From RI-92 sp037384645 (GTDB lineage: Bacteria; Pseudomonadota; Gammaproteobacteria; UBA6429; Thiohalophilaceae), in NCBI GenBank assembly GCA_037384645.1, contig JARRNT010000029.1, forward strand, positions 36,511 to 100,510: a DNA stretch of 64,000 nucleotides. The letters are read 5' to 3'. This document shows positions 9,049-18,367 of the stretch, piece after piece. The number at the start of each line of letters is the position of its first letter. Within the stretch, counting starts at the first letter, position 1. Under the pieces are notes generated by a model. It did no database searches. It saw only the letters and a list, made by a program, of their open reading frames with translations, and was not told the origin of the DNA. A program made the position numbers and the translations under genes.

Positions 9049-9792
9049 ATGAAATCAGATGCATTGCCAGCCAAAAACCGCTATGAACTGATCGATGCCC
9101 TGCGCGGTACTGCCATTGCGATGATGTTCAGCTTCCACATTAGCTATGACCTCAATCATTTCGGTTTCATCACGACGGATTTTTACCATAACCCGTTCTG
9201 GCTCAATTACCGCATCGTCATCGTCAGCACTTTTCTCACCGTAATGGGCATGAGCCTTTACATTGCTCATCACAATGGTCTGCGTCGCGACAACTACCTG
9301 CATCGCCTGGGCTGGCTGGTCATATGTGCCGTATTAATCAGTATCGGCACCTATTTTTTATTCGGAAGACGCTTTATCTATTTCGGTATTATCCATTTTA
9401 TCGCCGTTGCCAGCGTGCTGGCTTTGCCGTTTATCCGGCTCTACTGGACCAACCTGATCCTGGGGGCAGGCATCATCATCGTCAGCAATTATGTCAGCCT
9501 CGACGTGATGGACCCGCGTTATCTCAACTGGATTGGGCTTATGCACGGCAAACCCTTTACTGAAGACTACGCACCCATTTTTCCCTGGTTTGGCGTGGTC
9601 CTGCTGGGGATATTTCTCGCACGTTGGGCCTACACGGAACAACGCATCCGTCTTTTCAGCCAGTGGCATAGCCGCCTGACGGTTTTTCGGGTTTTGCGTT
9701 TTGCCGGACGCCACTCGCTAATCATCTATATGGTGCATCAACCCGTCTTTTTTGGCACCATCGCCCTGATTCACAAGCTGACCAGCGCCTGA
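9049..9792 (+). CDS. HGSNAT-like membrane acyltransferase (DUF1624)
   Basis: A 247-residue multi-pass membrane protein of the heparan-alpha-glucosaminide N-acetyltransferase catalytic family. ELIDALRGTAIAMMFSFHISYD is the family start (RG..I..M...H), and about seven hydrophobic helices follow, ending with SLIIYMVHQPVFF, the usual last-helix motif. Family members move acetyl groups across the membrane onto amino sugars, though bacterial substrates are mostly unproven. It is divergent from amgK (60-base gap) and faces lptD. Linkage to amino-sugar recycling makes an acetyl transfer onto a wall or LPS sugar an attractive inference. Confidence 0.78.
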   Translation: MKSDALPAKNRYELIDALRGTAIAMMFSFHISYDLNHFGFITTDFYHNPFWLNYRIVIVSTFLTVMGMSLYIAHHNGLRRDNYLHRLGWLVICAVLISIGTYFLFGRRFIYFGIIHFIAVASVLALPFIRLYWTNLILGAGIIIVSNYVSLDVMDPRYLNWIGLMHGKPFTEDYAPIFPWFGVVLLGIFLARWAYTEQRIRLFSQWHSRLTVFRVLRFAGRHSLIIYMVHQPVFFGTIALIHKLTSA

Positions 9793-9862
9793 ATTTCGCA
9801 CAGCGGCGACGGACGCTTTATACTTGCCGCCAGCATATCACTTGACTGCCAAAAGGACAGCC

Positions 9863-11602
9863 TTGTTTCAATACCGCTACAGCCTGTTGCTTTGTTGTAT
9901 GCTGCTGCCTGGCATTCGTCCGCTATGGGCGGTACAGCCCGCCAGCCAGCCAGACTCGCTCTGTCCTCCCGACTACCAGCTGAAGATACCCAAGCCTGAC
10001 CCCTCACTGCTCAAGGATCAAAGTACTCACGTCGACGCTGATAGTGCGACAGTCAGCAGCAGTTCCATCACGCGCTTTAGCGGGAATGTCGTGGTTCGCC
10101 AGGGTGACAAACAGCTCAAGGCCAGCGAAATCGTCTACGACCACAATAAGAACGAAGTCACTGCCTCCGGCAAGGTCGAATTTACCACCGGCGAGTCAAT
10201 GGTCAAAGGTAGCCAGGCCCAGCTAAATCTGCAGACCAGTCAGGGCAAGATCGAAAATGCCCGCTATCGTACCGGTACCGTCAACGGCCGTGGCGAAGCC
10301 AGGACCATTAACCTCGAAGGCAAGCATCGCCTGAGCCTTGACAAGGCAACCTATACCACCTGTCCAGCCGGCCATGTCGTGTGGGCCTTGCATGCCAGCA
10401 AAATTGAACTCAACAACCAGAACCACCAGGGTACCGCCGAAAACACCGTGCTCAATATCGGTCATGTACCGGTGTTATACCTGCCCTATATCCGTTTTCC
10501 CATCGGCACGGATCGCCTGTCCGGTTTCCTCTACCCGGCGCTGTCGTCCTCACAAAATAACGGCACCGAAACCATCGTGCCCTATTACTGGAATATCGCG
10601 CCCAACATGGATGCCACCATTACCCTGGATAACATGTCCAGGCGTGGCCTGATGCTGGAAAACCAGTTTCGCTATCTGACGCCAGACAGTCACGGCAGCG
10701 TCGAACTCGATTACATGGGCATGGATACCCTGTACGGTGACAGTCGGGCAAAATTCGACTGGACTCACCAGGGGCAGGCCAATGCGGGCTGGTCAACCTC
10801 GGTGGATTACCATTACGTTAGTGATAACCAGTACCTGAGCGATTTCACCAGCAGCCTGACCGCAACCAGCGCCAGCATCACAGCCCTCAATCGCCAGGGC
10901 ACTCTGAGCTACAACCAGTCGGCTTATCAGTTCACGGCCAGTTTGCAGGATTACCAGACCATCTCCGGTACCGATCAGTATACGCGCCTGCCGCAGCTGA
11001 CCTTCGATACCCGTTTGTTCCAGCCGGACAACCACTGGAATTACAATTTCGATTCTCAATTCGTCAATTTCAACATCCGTGAGCCCGGCAAGGTGACCGG
11101 ACAGCGGGTCAAGTTGAGCCCTTATATCTCCTACCCCGTGGTCAAGAGTGCTGGCTTTATCAAACCCAAGCTGACCCTGAATTACCTGCAGTACAACCTG
11201 AAACAACCCAGTGGCAGCAGTCAGCCGAACAATCCCGCGATCACGGTGCCGGTCTTCAGCCTGGATTCCGGACTCCATTTTGAGCGCGATACCCGCATCG
11301 CTGGCACCCGGCTGACGCAAACCCTGGAACCCCGCCTGTATTATCTCTATGCCCCCTATCGGGACCAGAGCCAGTTACCGGTGTTCGATACCGCGCTCAC
11401 CACCTTCAGTCGGACCCTGCTGTTCTCCGAAAATCGCTTCAGCGGTACGCGGCCCTCACCACCCGGCTGTATCGTCGGGATAATGGCGCCGAACTTTTCG
11501 ACGCAACCCTGGGCCAGATCTTCTATTTCAGCGATCGCCAGGTCGTCCTCCCCGGCCAGGCGGTGGATACGACTACCCGATCCAGCTATCTCGGGGCTGT
11601 AA
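9863..11602 (+). CDS. lptD: LPS-assembly protein LptD, N-terminal part (disrupted gene)
   Basis: Outer-membrane beta-barrel that inserts lipopolysaccharide into the outer leaflet with LptE. The TTG at 9863, preceded by AAAAGGA, gives a clean signal peptide; a TTG at 9824 is also in frame. The periplasmic OstA-type jellyroll (VRQGDKQLKASEIVYD) and the barrel strands follow the family, including VLNIGHVPVLYLPYIRFPIG. Correct reading stops at about 11446 (ENRFSG); the remaining codons to the stop at 11602 are out of frame. The C-terminal half continues in another frame from 11449. The junction lacks the conserved DRxGDAN segment, so roughly 30 bases appear lost. LptD is essential in most Gram-negatives, so an assembly error is likely. 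Confidence 0.85.
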   Translation: MFQYRYSLLLCCMLLPGIRPLWAVQPASQPDSLCPPDYQLKIPKPDPSLLKDQSTHVDADSATVSSSSITRFSGNVVVRQGDKQLKASEIVYDHNKNEVTASGKVEFTTGESMVKGSQAQLNLQTSQGKIENARYRTGTVNGRGEARTINLEGKHRLSLDKATYTTCPAGHVVWALHASKIELNNQNHQGTAENTVLNIGHVPVLYLPYIRFPIGTDRLSGFLYPALSSSQNNGTETIVPYYWNIAPNMDATITLDNMSRRGLMLENQFRYLTPDSHGSVELDYMGMDTLYGDSRAKFDWTHQGQANAGWSTSVDYHYVSDNQYLSDFTSSLTATSASITALNRQGTLSYNQSAYQFTASLQDYQTISGTDQYTRLPQLTFDTRLFQPDNHWNYNFDSQFVNFNIREPGKVTGQRVKLSPYISYPVVKSAGFIKPKLTLNYLQYNLKQPSGSSQPNNPAITVPVFSLDSGLHFERDTRIAGTRLTQTLEPRLYYLYAPYRDQSQLPVFDTALTTFSRTLLFSENRFSGTRPSPPGCIVGIMAPNFSTQPWARSSISAIARSSSPARRWIRLPDPAISGL

Positions 11603-12063
11603 ATTTTACCCCCACCCCGCACTGGAACCTCAATGGAGACGCCCAGTACAACCCCAACAACCACCAGATCGAGGTCGGCAATGTCAGCTTGCAATACAGA
11701 CCCGGTCCCGGGCGGGTCGTCAATCTGCAGTATCGCTATACCCTCAATCAGCTGCGCACCGAGGGTGCCTCCTTTGCCTGGCGCCTGAGCCCGCGCTGGC
11801 AGATCTTCGCCGGCACCCAGTACGATGTGCTCAATAAGCATCGCCTGCAGAACTTCGCGGGCCTGCGCTACGACAGCTGCTGCTGGGGCATCCGCCTGGT
11901 CGGGGGTGAACGTTTCAACAGCGTGTTGAACAATGACCCCAATAATCCTGTCTATGAACATGCCATTTACCTCGAATTCATGCTCAAGGGCCTGTCCAGC
12001 CTGGGTTCCGGAAAAGACATCGATACCCTGCTGGAAAATGGTATCCTAGGCTATTCGCAATAA
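11449..12063 (+). CDS. lptD: LPS-assembly protein LptD, C-terminal part (continues after frameshift)
   Basis: Open frame from about 11449 to the stop at 12063, encoding the last LptD barrel strands: the start reads AALTTRLYRRDNGAELFDATL, followed by GQIFYFSDRQV, a typical LptD segment, and a C-terminal part with LRYDSCCWGIRL that holds the paired cysteines used for the essential disulfides with the N-terminal domain. The frame has no start codon of its own at the true beginning (first ATG at 11563), which confirms it is one gene with the preceding fragment. It ends 22 bases before surA. Confidence 0.82.
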   Translation, partial: AALTTRLYRRDNGAELFDATLGQIFYFSDRQVVLPGQAVDTTTRSSYLGAVNFTPTPHWNLNGDAQYNPNNHQIEVGNVSLQYRPGPGRVVNLQYRYTLNQLRTEGASFAWRLSPRWQIFAGTQYDVLNKHRLQNFAGLRYDSCCWGIRLVGGERFNSVLNNDPNNPVYEHAIYLEFMLKGLSSLGSGKDIDTLLENGILGYSQ

Positions 12064-12085
12064 CCTCCAGGCAGGAAATTCGCCT

Positions 12086-13387
12086 ATGAAGTCGCTGTAC
12101 CAAATCATGCTGGGCCTGGCCCTGGCATTATCCGTTTTAAGTAATGTTCAGGCCGCCAGTCGGCCGCAAGATGTCGAACTGGACCGCATCGTTGCCATCG
12201 TCAACAAGGACGTCATCACCGCCAGCGAGCTGGACGACCGCATCGCCCAGATCACGCAACAGCTGGAGCAGAAAAACACGCAACTGCCACCGGCAGGGGT
12301 ATTACGCAAACAGGTGCTCAACAGCATGATCCTGGACGAGATCCAGCTGCAACTGGCCAAAACCAGTGGCATTCGGGTCGATGATGAGCAGCTCAACCGG
12401 GTAATTACCAATATCGCGCGTCAAAATTCCATGAGTCTGGAGCAATTTCGCCAGTACCTGCAAACACATGGTTACAAGTTTCCCCAGTTCCGCGAAAACA
12501 TCCGCAAGCAAATCATTATCAGCCAGTTGCGCAGGAACAAGATCAATAATCATGTCTACGTCAGCGAACAGGAAGTGGATAATCAGCTGAAAAAGCTGAA
12601 TCAGGCCGATCTGGACAGGGAATATCATCTGGCTCAGATCCTAATTCCGCTACCCGAGACTGCGGGCGCAGACGATATCGATACGGCCCGGCAAAAGGCC
12701 AGTGATGTTTACACCCAGCTGAACCTTGGCGCCGATTTTGCGAAAACCGCCGTAAGTGTATCGGGTGGCCAGCATGCCCTGCAGGGCGGCGACCTTGGCT
12801 GGGTCAGGCAGGGCCAGTTACCCACCATTTTTGCCAATGTGATTCCGAAAATGAAACCCGGCGAGATTACCAAACCGCTGCGCAGCGCCAGTGGCTTTCA
12901 CATCATCAAGCTCATTGCGGTTCGCAGCCAGCAACACAAGCACGTGGTGGAACAAACCTTGGCGCGCCATATCCTGATCAAGACCAGCGCGATCATGAGC
13001 AATGCCCAAGCCAGGCAAAAGCTCGAACGACTGCGCCGGGAAATCCTGGCCGGCAAGGACTTTGGTACCGTGGCGCGAGCCAGTTCTGATGACACCGCTT
13101 CGGCGGCAGACGGCGGTAACCTCGGCTGGATCAACCCGGGTACCATGGTGCCTGAATTTCAGGAACAAATGGATAAACTCAAACCGGGACAAATCAGCCA
13201 ACCGTTCGAGACCCGCTATGGCTGGCATATCGTACAGGTCCTGTCACGCCGCAAACACGACGACACCAAAGCCTACTTACGTGAACAGGCCCGCAAGCAG
13301 ATCCGACAACGTAAAATTGCAGAAGAAACTGAAAACTGGCTGCGCCGGATTCGTGACCAGGCCTATGTCAAGATAGTCAAGCGCTAG
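12086..13387 (+). CDS. surA: Periplasmic chaperone / peptidyl-prolyl isomerase SurA
   Basis: A 433-residue outer-membrane-protein chaperone. A signal peptide of about 23 residues (MLGLALALSVLSNVQA) precedes the SurA N-domain (LDRIVAIVNKDVITASELDDR). Two parvulin-type rotamase domains follow, at about residues 180-280 (AQILIPLPE to GFHIIKLIAV) and 290-390 (ARHILIKTS to GWHIVQVLSRR). It sits directly after lptD, which is also its client, in the standard lptD-surA-pdxA-rsmA order. Length and domain order are normal. Confidence 0.96.
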   Translation: MKSLYQIMLGLALALSVLSNVQAASRPQDVELDRIVAIVNKDVITASELDDRIAQITQQLEQKNTQLPPAGVLRKQVLNSMILDEIQLQLAKTSGIRVDDEQLNRVITNIARQNSMSLEQFRQYLQTHGYKFPQFRENIRKQIIISQLRRNKINNHVYVSEQEVDNQLKKLNQADLDREYHLAQILIPLPETAGADDIDTARQKASDVYTQLNLGADFAKTAVSVSGGQHALQGGDLGWVRQGQLPTIFANVIPKMKPGEITKPLRSASGFHIIKLIAVRSQQHKHVVEQTLARHILIKTSAIMSNAQARQKLERLRREILAGKDFGTVARASSDDTASAADGGNLGWINPGTMVPEFQEQMDKLKPGQISQPFETRYGWHIVQVLSRRKHDDTKAYLREQARKQIRQRKIAEETENWLRRIRDQAYVKIVKR

Positions 13388-13393
13388 CCCCTG

Positions 13394-14386
13394 GTGACGC
13401 TGACGATGCCTGCACGCCCCCTGGTCATCACACCCGGTGAACCCGCCGGGATTGGACCAGACTTGGTGCTACGCCTGGCACAACAGCCACTGACACATCC
13501 CGTGGTTGCCGTCGCCAGTCGCGACCTGTTACAGGAGCGTGCCCGGCAACTTGGCCTGTCCATCCGACTTTATGATTACACTGCCAGTGAAGTCAGCCTG
13601 TCCCGGCCCGGTGAGTTATGTGTCTGGCATGTCCCGCTCGCCGCAACGGCGCAGGCCGGCAAGCTCAATCCGGCGAACGCCGACTACGTACTACAGACCC
13701 TGCGACTGGCAACCGAGGGCTGCCTGGACAGGCAATTCGCCGCCCTGATCACCGGACCGATTCACAAGGGCGTGATCAATCATGCCGGCTTCCCCTTTAC
13801 CGGCCATACCGAATACCTGGCCGAACTATCAGATACAGCGCTACCGGTCATGATGCTCATGACTACCGGCCTGCGCGTGGCGCTGGCCACCACCCATTTA
13901 CCACTACGCAAAGTCTGCGATGCGATTACCCCGGCGCTGATCGAACAGTGCCTGCGCATCCTGCAGCACGACCTGCAATCGCGCTTCACGATTGACAACC
14001 CGCGTATCAGTGTCTGTGGCCTCAATCCCCATGCCGGTGAAGACGGCCATCTCGGCCGGGAGGAAATCGACATCATCAACCCGGTACTGGCACAACTGCG
14101 ACAGGAAGGCATGCACCTTCGTGGCCCTTTACCCGCCGATACCGCATTCACGCCGGACAAGATGCAGGATACCGATGCCTACCTGGCCATGTATCACGAT
14201 CAGGGACTGGCGGTACTCAAACACATCGGATTCGGCAAGGCCGTCAACGTGACCCTGGGTCTGCCGTTTATCCGCACCTCGGTCGATCACGGTACGGCGC
14301 TGGAGCTGGCAGGCAGCGGCAACATCGACGACAGCAGTCTGCACGCCGCGATTGCTGCTGCGTTGCAAATGATCGGCAAGCAATGA
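13394..14386 (+). CDS. pdxA: 4-hydroxythreonine-4-phosphate dehydrogenase
   Basis: PdxA oxidises 4-phosphohydroxy-L-threonine in the deoxyxylulose-dependent pyridoxal phosphate pathway. Signatures are ITPGEPAGIGPD at the N-terminus, the metal-binding histidines in GHTEYLAE and MYHDQGLAVLKHIGF, and NVTLGLPFIRTSVDHGTA near the C-terminus. The GTG at 13394 lies six bases after surA; an ATG at 13406 (MPARPLVITPG) is an equally plausible start. The rsmA ATG follows one base after its stop, so surA-pdxA-rsmA are very probably one transcript. Confidence 0.95.
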   Translation: MTLTMPARPLVITPGEPAGIGPDLVLRLAQQPLTHPVVAVASRDLLQERARQLGLSIRLYDYTASEVSLSRPGELCVWHVPLAATAQAGKLNPANADYVLQTLRLATEGCLDRQFAALITGPIHKGVINHAGFPFTGHTEYLAELSDTALPVMMLMTTGLRVALATTHLPLRKVCDAITPALIEQCLRILQHDLQSRFTIDNPRISVCGLNPHAGEDGHLGREEIDIINPVLAQLRQEGMHLRGPLPADTAFTPDKMQDTDAYLAMYHDQGLAVLKHIGFGKAVNVTLGLPFIRTSVDHGTALELAGSGNIDDSSLHAAIAAALQMIGKQ

Positions 14387-14387
14387 G

Positions 14388-15176
14388 ATGGCCGAGACCT
14401 TCAGCAAACCGCGTAAACGCTTCGGTCAGCATTTTCTGCATGACCGGCATGTCATCGATCGCATCATCCAGGCCATACAGCCCCAGACCGATGATCAGCT
14501 GATCGAAATTGGCCCGGGGCGAGGTGCCCTGACCCTGCCCTTACTGGCCCAGGTCGGACAACTTGATATTGTCGAAATCGATCGCGACCTGGTGCAGTGG
14601 TGGCAGGAGAAATCACTATCCAATCTAAGCATTCATGCCGGCGACGCACTCAAACTCGATTACTGCGCATTACAGCGTGAGCCTGCGCGCAAACTGCGGG
14701 TCATCGGCAATTTACCCTATAATATATCCACACCTTTGCTGTTCCATCTGTTTGAAAATCTGCAGTGCATTCAGGACATGCACTTCATGTTGCAAAAAGA
14801 AGTCGTGGATCGCATGTGTGCTGCTGCCGGGGAACCGGCCTATGGTCGGCTGAGCGTCATGGTCCAGTTCTACTGCGAGGTCACGCAGCTGTTTGATGTC
14901 GGCGCCGGAGCCTTTACTCCCCCACCCAAGGTCGAATCCAGTATTGTCCGCCTCATCCCCCATGCCGCAGACAAATACAGTGTGAACCCGCAACAGTTGC
15001 AACGCATCGTGAGCCAGGCCTTCAGCCAGCGCCGCAAGACCCTGCGTAACAGCCTGAAACACTATTTCAGTAGTGAACAGCTTGAGGCACTGGGAGTCGA
15101 TCCCGGCATTCGCCCGGAACGACTCGGGCTGGCCACCTTTATCAAACTGGCACAACACGCGGCACTAGACATCTAG
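14388..15176 (+). CDS. rsmA: 16S rRNA A1518/A1519 dimethyltransferase
   Basis: RsmA (KsgA) dimethylates two adjacent adenines in helix 45 of 16S rRNA late in 30S assembly. KRFGQHFLHD at the start, the SAM-binding IEIGPGRGALTLPLL, the catalytic motif NLPYNIS and PPPKVESSIVRL are diagnostic. The 262-residue length is normal. In most gammaproteobacteria apaG and apaH follow directly; here they are found about 12.9 kb further on (28083), separated by accessory genes. Confidence 0.96.
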   Translation: MAETFSKPRKRFGQHFLHDRHVIDRIIQAIQPQTDDQLIEIGPGRGALTLPLLAQVGQLDIVEIDRDLVQWWQEKSLSNLSIHAGDALKLDYCALQREPARKLRVIGNLPYNISTPLLFHLFENLQCIQDMHFMLQKEVVDRMCAAAGEPAYGRLSVMVQFYCEVTQLFDVGAGAFTPPPKVESSIVRLIPHAADKYSVNPQQLQRIVSQAFSQRRKTLRNSLKHYFSSEQLEALGVDPGIRPERLGLATFIKLAQHAALDI

Positions 15177-15308
15177 TTTGTCATGCTGTCAGCGTTTCTA
15201 CCGTGACCGCCATTTCCTGGTTGAAACCAAAATCCAGATCAATGCAAGTGTAGATTTTCTTGCGTATGATGTGCCTTGTAATGGCATAACAATATTCTGG
15301 AGAACTGC

Positions 15309-16469
15309 ATGAGCCGCCGTACCCGCTACGTCCTGTTCAGTCTTATTACCGTGGTCCTGGTGGTGGCACTGGTCTCCTGGCTCAAACGTCCCAAGCCCAT
15401 CCCTGTCCTGCTGGGCCAGGTCGAAAAGGGAACCGTACAGCGTACCGTCACCAACACCCGCGCCGGTACACTCAAGGCCTGTCGCCGTGCCAAGTTATCA
15501 CCTTCTATTGGTGGTCAAATCGCGAGCCTGCCCGTCCACAAGGGTGACATCGTCAAAACCGGCCAGGTCCTGTTCGAGATCTGGAACAAAGACCTGCGCG
15601 CACAACTGGAGCTCGCCAAAGACGACTACCTTGCGACAAAATCGCGGGCCAAGGAGGCCTGCGTGGTGGCCGATGTCGCACAGCGCGACGCTAACCGGCA
15701 ACTGGCTTTACGCAAAAAAGGCCTGGCCTCCGAAGAAAGTACCGACCGGGCCAAGAGCGAAGCAGAAGCCAAACGCGCAGCCTGCCAGGCTGCCACATCG
15801 ATGATCGAAGTCAGTCATGCCCGCATTGATGTCGCCCAGGCCGCCCTGGATCGTACACGCTTGACTGCGCCCTTCGATGGCATCATTGCCGAGGTCAATG
15901 GTGAACTGGGTGAGTTTGTCACGCCATCACCAATCGGCATCCCCACCCCGCCAGCTATCGATCTCATCGACACAAGCTGTCTGTACGTGGAAGCACCAAT
16001 CGACGAAGTGGATGCACCGGAGATCAAAGTCGGCATGCCGGCGAATATTTCCCTGGATGCCTTTGGCAAGACTTATTTCAAAGGCAAAGTCAGGCAGATA
16101 GCGCCTTATGTTCAGGATGTGGAAAAACAGGCACGCACAGTAAATATTGAAGTGGATTTTCTCTCGGATAAAGACAAGGCTGAGATGCTGCCGGGTTACA
16201 GCGCAGATGTCGAAGTCATCATCAATACCCACTCAAACACCCTGCGCATACCGACGGGGGCACTGCTGGAAGGCAACTATGTTTACAGCTATGACCCTGC
16301 GTCTCATACAATCAGCAAGACATCGGTCAAGCTTGGGCTGAGCAACTGGCAATACACCGAGATCTCCAGTGGGCTTAAAGCGGGCCAGCAAATCGTGACC
16401 TCCGTGGATCGTGAAGGCCTCAAGGATGGCGCAACGGTCAAACCGGAAAACCACGGCCAGGGCAAATAA
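15309..16469 (+). CDS. MacA-like periplasmic adaptor (HlyD/MFP family)
   Basis: A 386-residue membrane fusion protein with one N-terminal membrane anchor (YVLFSLITVVLVVALVSWL), a lipoyl/barrel-sandwich half (LPVHKGDIVKTGQVLFEIWN), a long alpha-helical hairpin (about residues 95-180), the second lipoyl half (LTAPFDGIIAEV) and beta-barrel domains. It should bridge an inner-membrane ABC pump to an outer-membrane TolC-like channel; no such channel gene is in the window. It starts a four-gene operon, with the ATPase gene three bases downstream. The substrate is unknown. Confidence 0.88.
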   Translation: MSRRTRYVLFSLITVVLVVALVSWLKRPKPIPVLLGQVEKGTVQRTVTNTRAGTLKACRRAKLSPSIGGQIASLPVHKGDIVKTGQVLFEIWNKDLRAQLELAKDDYLATKSRAKEACVVADVAQRDANRQLALRKKGLASEESTDRAKSEAEAKRAACQAATSMIEVSHARIDVAQAALDRTRLTAPFDGIIAEVNGELGEFVTPSPIGIPTPPAIDLIDTSCLYVEAPIDEVDAPEIKVGMPANISLDAFGKTYFKGKVRQIAPYVQDVEKQARTVNIEVDFLSDKDKAEMLPGYSADVEVIINTHSNTLRIPTGALLEGNYVYSYDPASHTISKTSVKLGLSNWQYTEISSGLKAGQQIVTSVDREGLKDGATVKPENHGQGK

Positions 16470-16472
16470 TCC

Positions 16473-17171
16473 ATGATCAGGCTGGAACAGATCCATCGAA
16501 ATTTCCAGGTTGGTGATCAAACCGTGCACGCCCTGGATGATATCAACCTGCAGATCGACCAGGGTGAATACGTTTCCGTGATGGGCCCATCCGGTTCCGG
16601 CAAGTCGACCCTGTTAAACCTGCTTGGCTTGCTGGACAGGCCAAGTTCAGGGAAATACTTTCTCAACCAGAAGAATGTGACCGAATTAAGCGAACAGGAA
16701 ACCGCACGCACACGCAACCGGAACATCGGTTTCGTATTCCAGGCCTTTCACCTGGTCCCGCGCCTGACCGCCGCGGAAAATATTGAGTTACCCCTGATCC
16801 TGGCCGGCGTCAAACCAGAGCAACGTCACGCCAGGGTGGATAAAGCGCTGGAAGCGATGCACCTGAGCGATCGCGCCCAGCACAAGCCTGAACAGCTATC
16901 CGGCGGTCAACGTCAGCGTGTCGCTATTGCCCGGGCCACGATTACCGAACCGTCGGTACTGCTGGCAGATGAACCGACTGGCAATCTCGATCAAAAATCC
17001 GGGCATGATGTTATCCAGACGCTGGAGGCACTGAATCAACGTGGTATTACCCTGATCGTGGTAACTCATGACATGGCTATCGGCGATCGTTCACGACGCC
17101 GGATTAACATGCTCGATGGCCGCATCCAGTCCGATTCTCGCCAGACCCCCGCACATGATCCTCGCCCGTGA
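16473..17171 (+). CDS. ABC transporter ATP-binding protein (MacB/LolD type)
   Basis: A 232-residue ATPase subunit. Walker A GPSGSGKSTLLNLLG, Q-loop FVFQAFHLVPRLTAAENIELPL, signature LSGGQRQRVAIARA, Walker B VLLADEPTGNLD and the switch VTHD are all intact. The QAFHL pattern and the short length place it in the MacB/LolD/FtsE group that drives mechanotransmission rather than membrane transport proper. The 3' end overlaps the first permease gene by 17 bases. Unlike MacB of E. coli, the ATPase and permease are separate polypeptides. Confidence 0.92.
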   Translation: MIRLEQIHRNFQVGDQTVHALDDINLQIDQGEYVSVMGPSGSGKSTLLNLLGLLDRPSSGKYFLNQKNVTELSEQETARTRNRNIGFVFQAFHLVPRLTAAENIELPLILAGVKPEQRHARVDKALEAMHLSDRAQHKPEQLSGGQRQRVAIARATITEPSVLLADEPTGNLDQKSGHDVIQTLEALNQRGITLIVVTHDMAIGDRSRRRINMLDGRIQSDSRQTPAHDPRP

Positions 17172-18366
17172 TACATTCCGGTTTGGCTGGAACGCACTAA
17201 AGGGCTATCACAGCCGCACCATCCTGATGCTGCTTGCCATGACGATCGGCGTTGCCTCGGTATTAATGCTGACCGCACTGGGTGAAGGCGCACGTCACTA
17301 TGTGCGCAATGAATTCGCCTCCCTCGGTACCAACCTGGTAATCGTCATGCCCGGGCGGAGTGAAACAGCCGGTGTGGGTCTTGGTACCATGACCGGCGTC
17401 ACCCCGCGCGATCTGACCCTCGACGATGTAAAGGCGCTGACGCGAAATCCCCATATCACCCGCATTGCACCCATGAATGTTGGCTCGGCCGAGATCTCCT
17501 GGCAAGGGCGCAAGCGCGAAGTCCCGGTCCTGGGCTCAACCCATGCATTGCTGGAAATTCGTCACTGGCACCTGGCCCAGGGCAGTTTCCTGCCCAAGGG
17601 TGACTGGAATCGTCCCACACCGGTCTGCGTGATTGGGGCGAAGGTTCGCAACGAAATCTTCGGGCCCCATCCGGCACTCGGCCAGTGGATACGCCTGGGT
17701 GAAAATCGCTATCGCGTCATCGGCATCATGGGCTCGGAAGGACGCTCGATTGGCGTTGATGTACAGGAGATCGTGATCATTCCGGTAGCCTCTGCCCAAC
17801 AGCTGTTCAACGTGCCTTCGCTGTTCCGGGTGCTGATCGAAACCCGCACACGGGATGCCATGCCCAGGGTCATCAAGTTTACTGAAGACACCCTGCAGGC
17901 ACGCCACCAGGGCGAGCGCGATGTCACTGTCATTACCCAGGATGCAGTACTCGCGACCTTTGATCGCATTTTGGGCGCCCTGACCTATGCTGTCGGCGGC
18001 ATTGCTGCGATAAGCCTGGCCGTGGCCGGTATCCTGATCATGAACGTGATGTTGATCGCCGTGTCGCAGCGTACCGCCGAGATCGGTTTATTAAAGGCAT
18101 TGGGCGCATCGGCGCACACGATTGAATTATTAATCCTGGTCGAGGCGCTACTGCTGTCCTGCCTCGGTGGTGTCATAGGTCTGGCCATCGGCCAGCTGGG
18201 GAGTTGGGGTATTCGACTTGCCTTCCCGCAGATCGCCGCCTACCCGCCGGACTGGGCCGTGGTTGCTTCGTTCCTGGTCGCCATCGTGACAGGCGCCCTG
18301 TTCAGTCTGCTGCCGGCACGCAAGGCGGCAAAACTGGATCCGGTACTGGCATTGTCGAGGCATTAA
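17155..18366 (+). CDS. MacB/FtsX-like ABC permease 1
   Basis: FtsX-family permease of 403 residues: an N-terminal helix (TILMLLAMTIGVASVLMLTAL), a large periplasmic MacB-PCD-type domain (about residues 45-260) and three C-terminal helices ending in LLPARKAAKLDPVLAL, the classical last motif. ATG at 17155 (MILARDTFRFGWNAL) is chosen as the natural N-terminus; the frame is open upstream to 17068 but that would lie entirely inside the ATPase gene. It probably forms a heterodimer with the following permease, since two different FtsX subunits are encoded with a single ATPase. Confidence 0.9.
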   Translation: MILARDTFRFGWNALKGYHSRTILMLLAMTIGVASVLMLTALGEGARHYVRNEFASLGTNLVIVMPGRSETAGVGLGTMTGVTPRDLTLDDVKALTRNPHITRIAPMNVGSAEISWQGRKREVPVLGSTHALLEIRHWHLAQGSFLPKGDWNRPTPVCVIGAKVRNEIFGPHPALGQWIRLGENRYRVIGIMGSEGRSIGVDVQEIVIIPVASAQQLFNVPSLFRVLIETRTRDAMPRVIKFTEDTLQARHQGERDVTVITQDAVLATFDRILGALTYAVGGIAAISLAVAGILIMNVMLIAVSQRTAEIGLLKALGASAHTIELLILVEALLLSCLGGVIGLAIGQLGSWGIRLAFPQIAAYPPDWAVVASFLVAIVTGALFSLLPARKAAKLDPVLALSRH

Positions 18367-18367
18367 C

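Noticed and set aside
8990..9064. Longer AmgK starting at 9064
   Set aside because: It would overlap the divergent acyltransferase gene, and the extra residues do not resemble the family start.
17068..17154. Longer N-terminus of the first FtsX permease
   Set aside because: Those codons lie inside the ATPase gene and the natural N-terminus begins at 17155.
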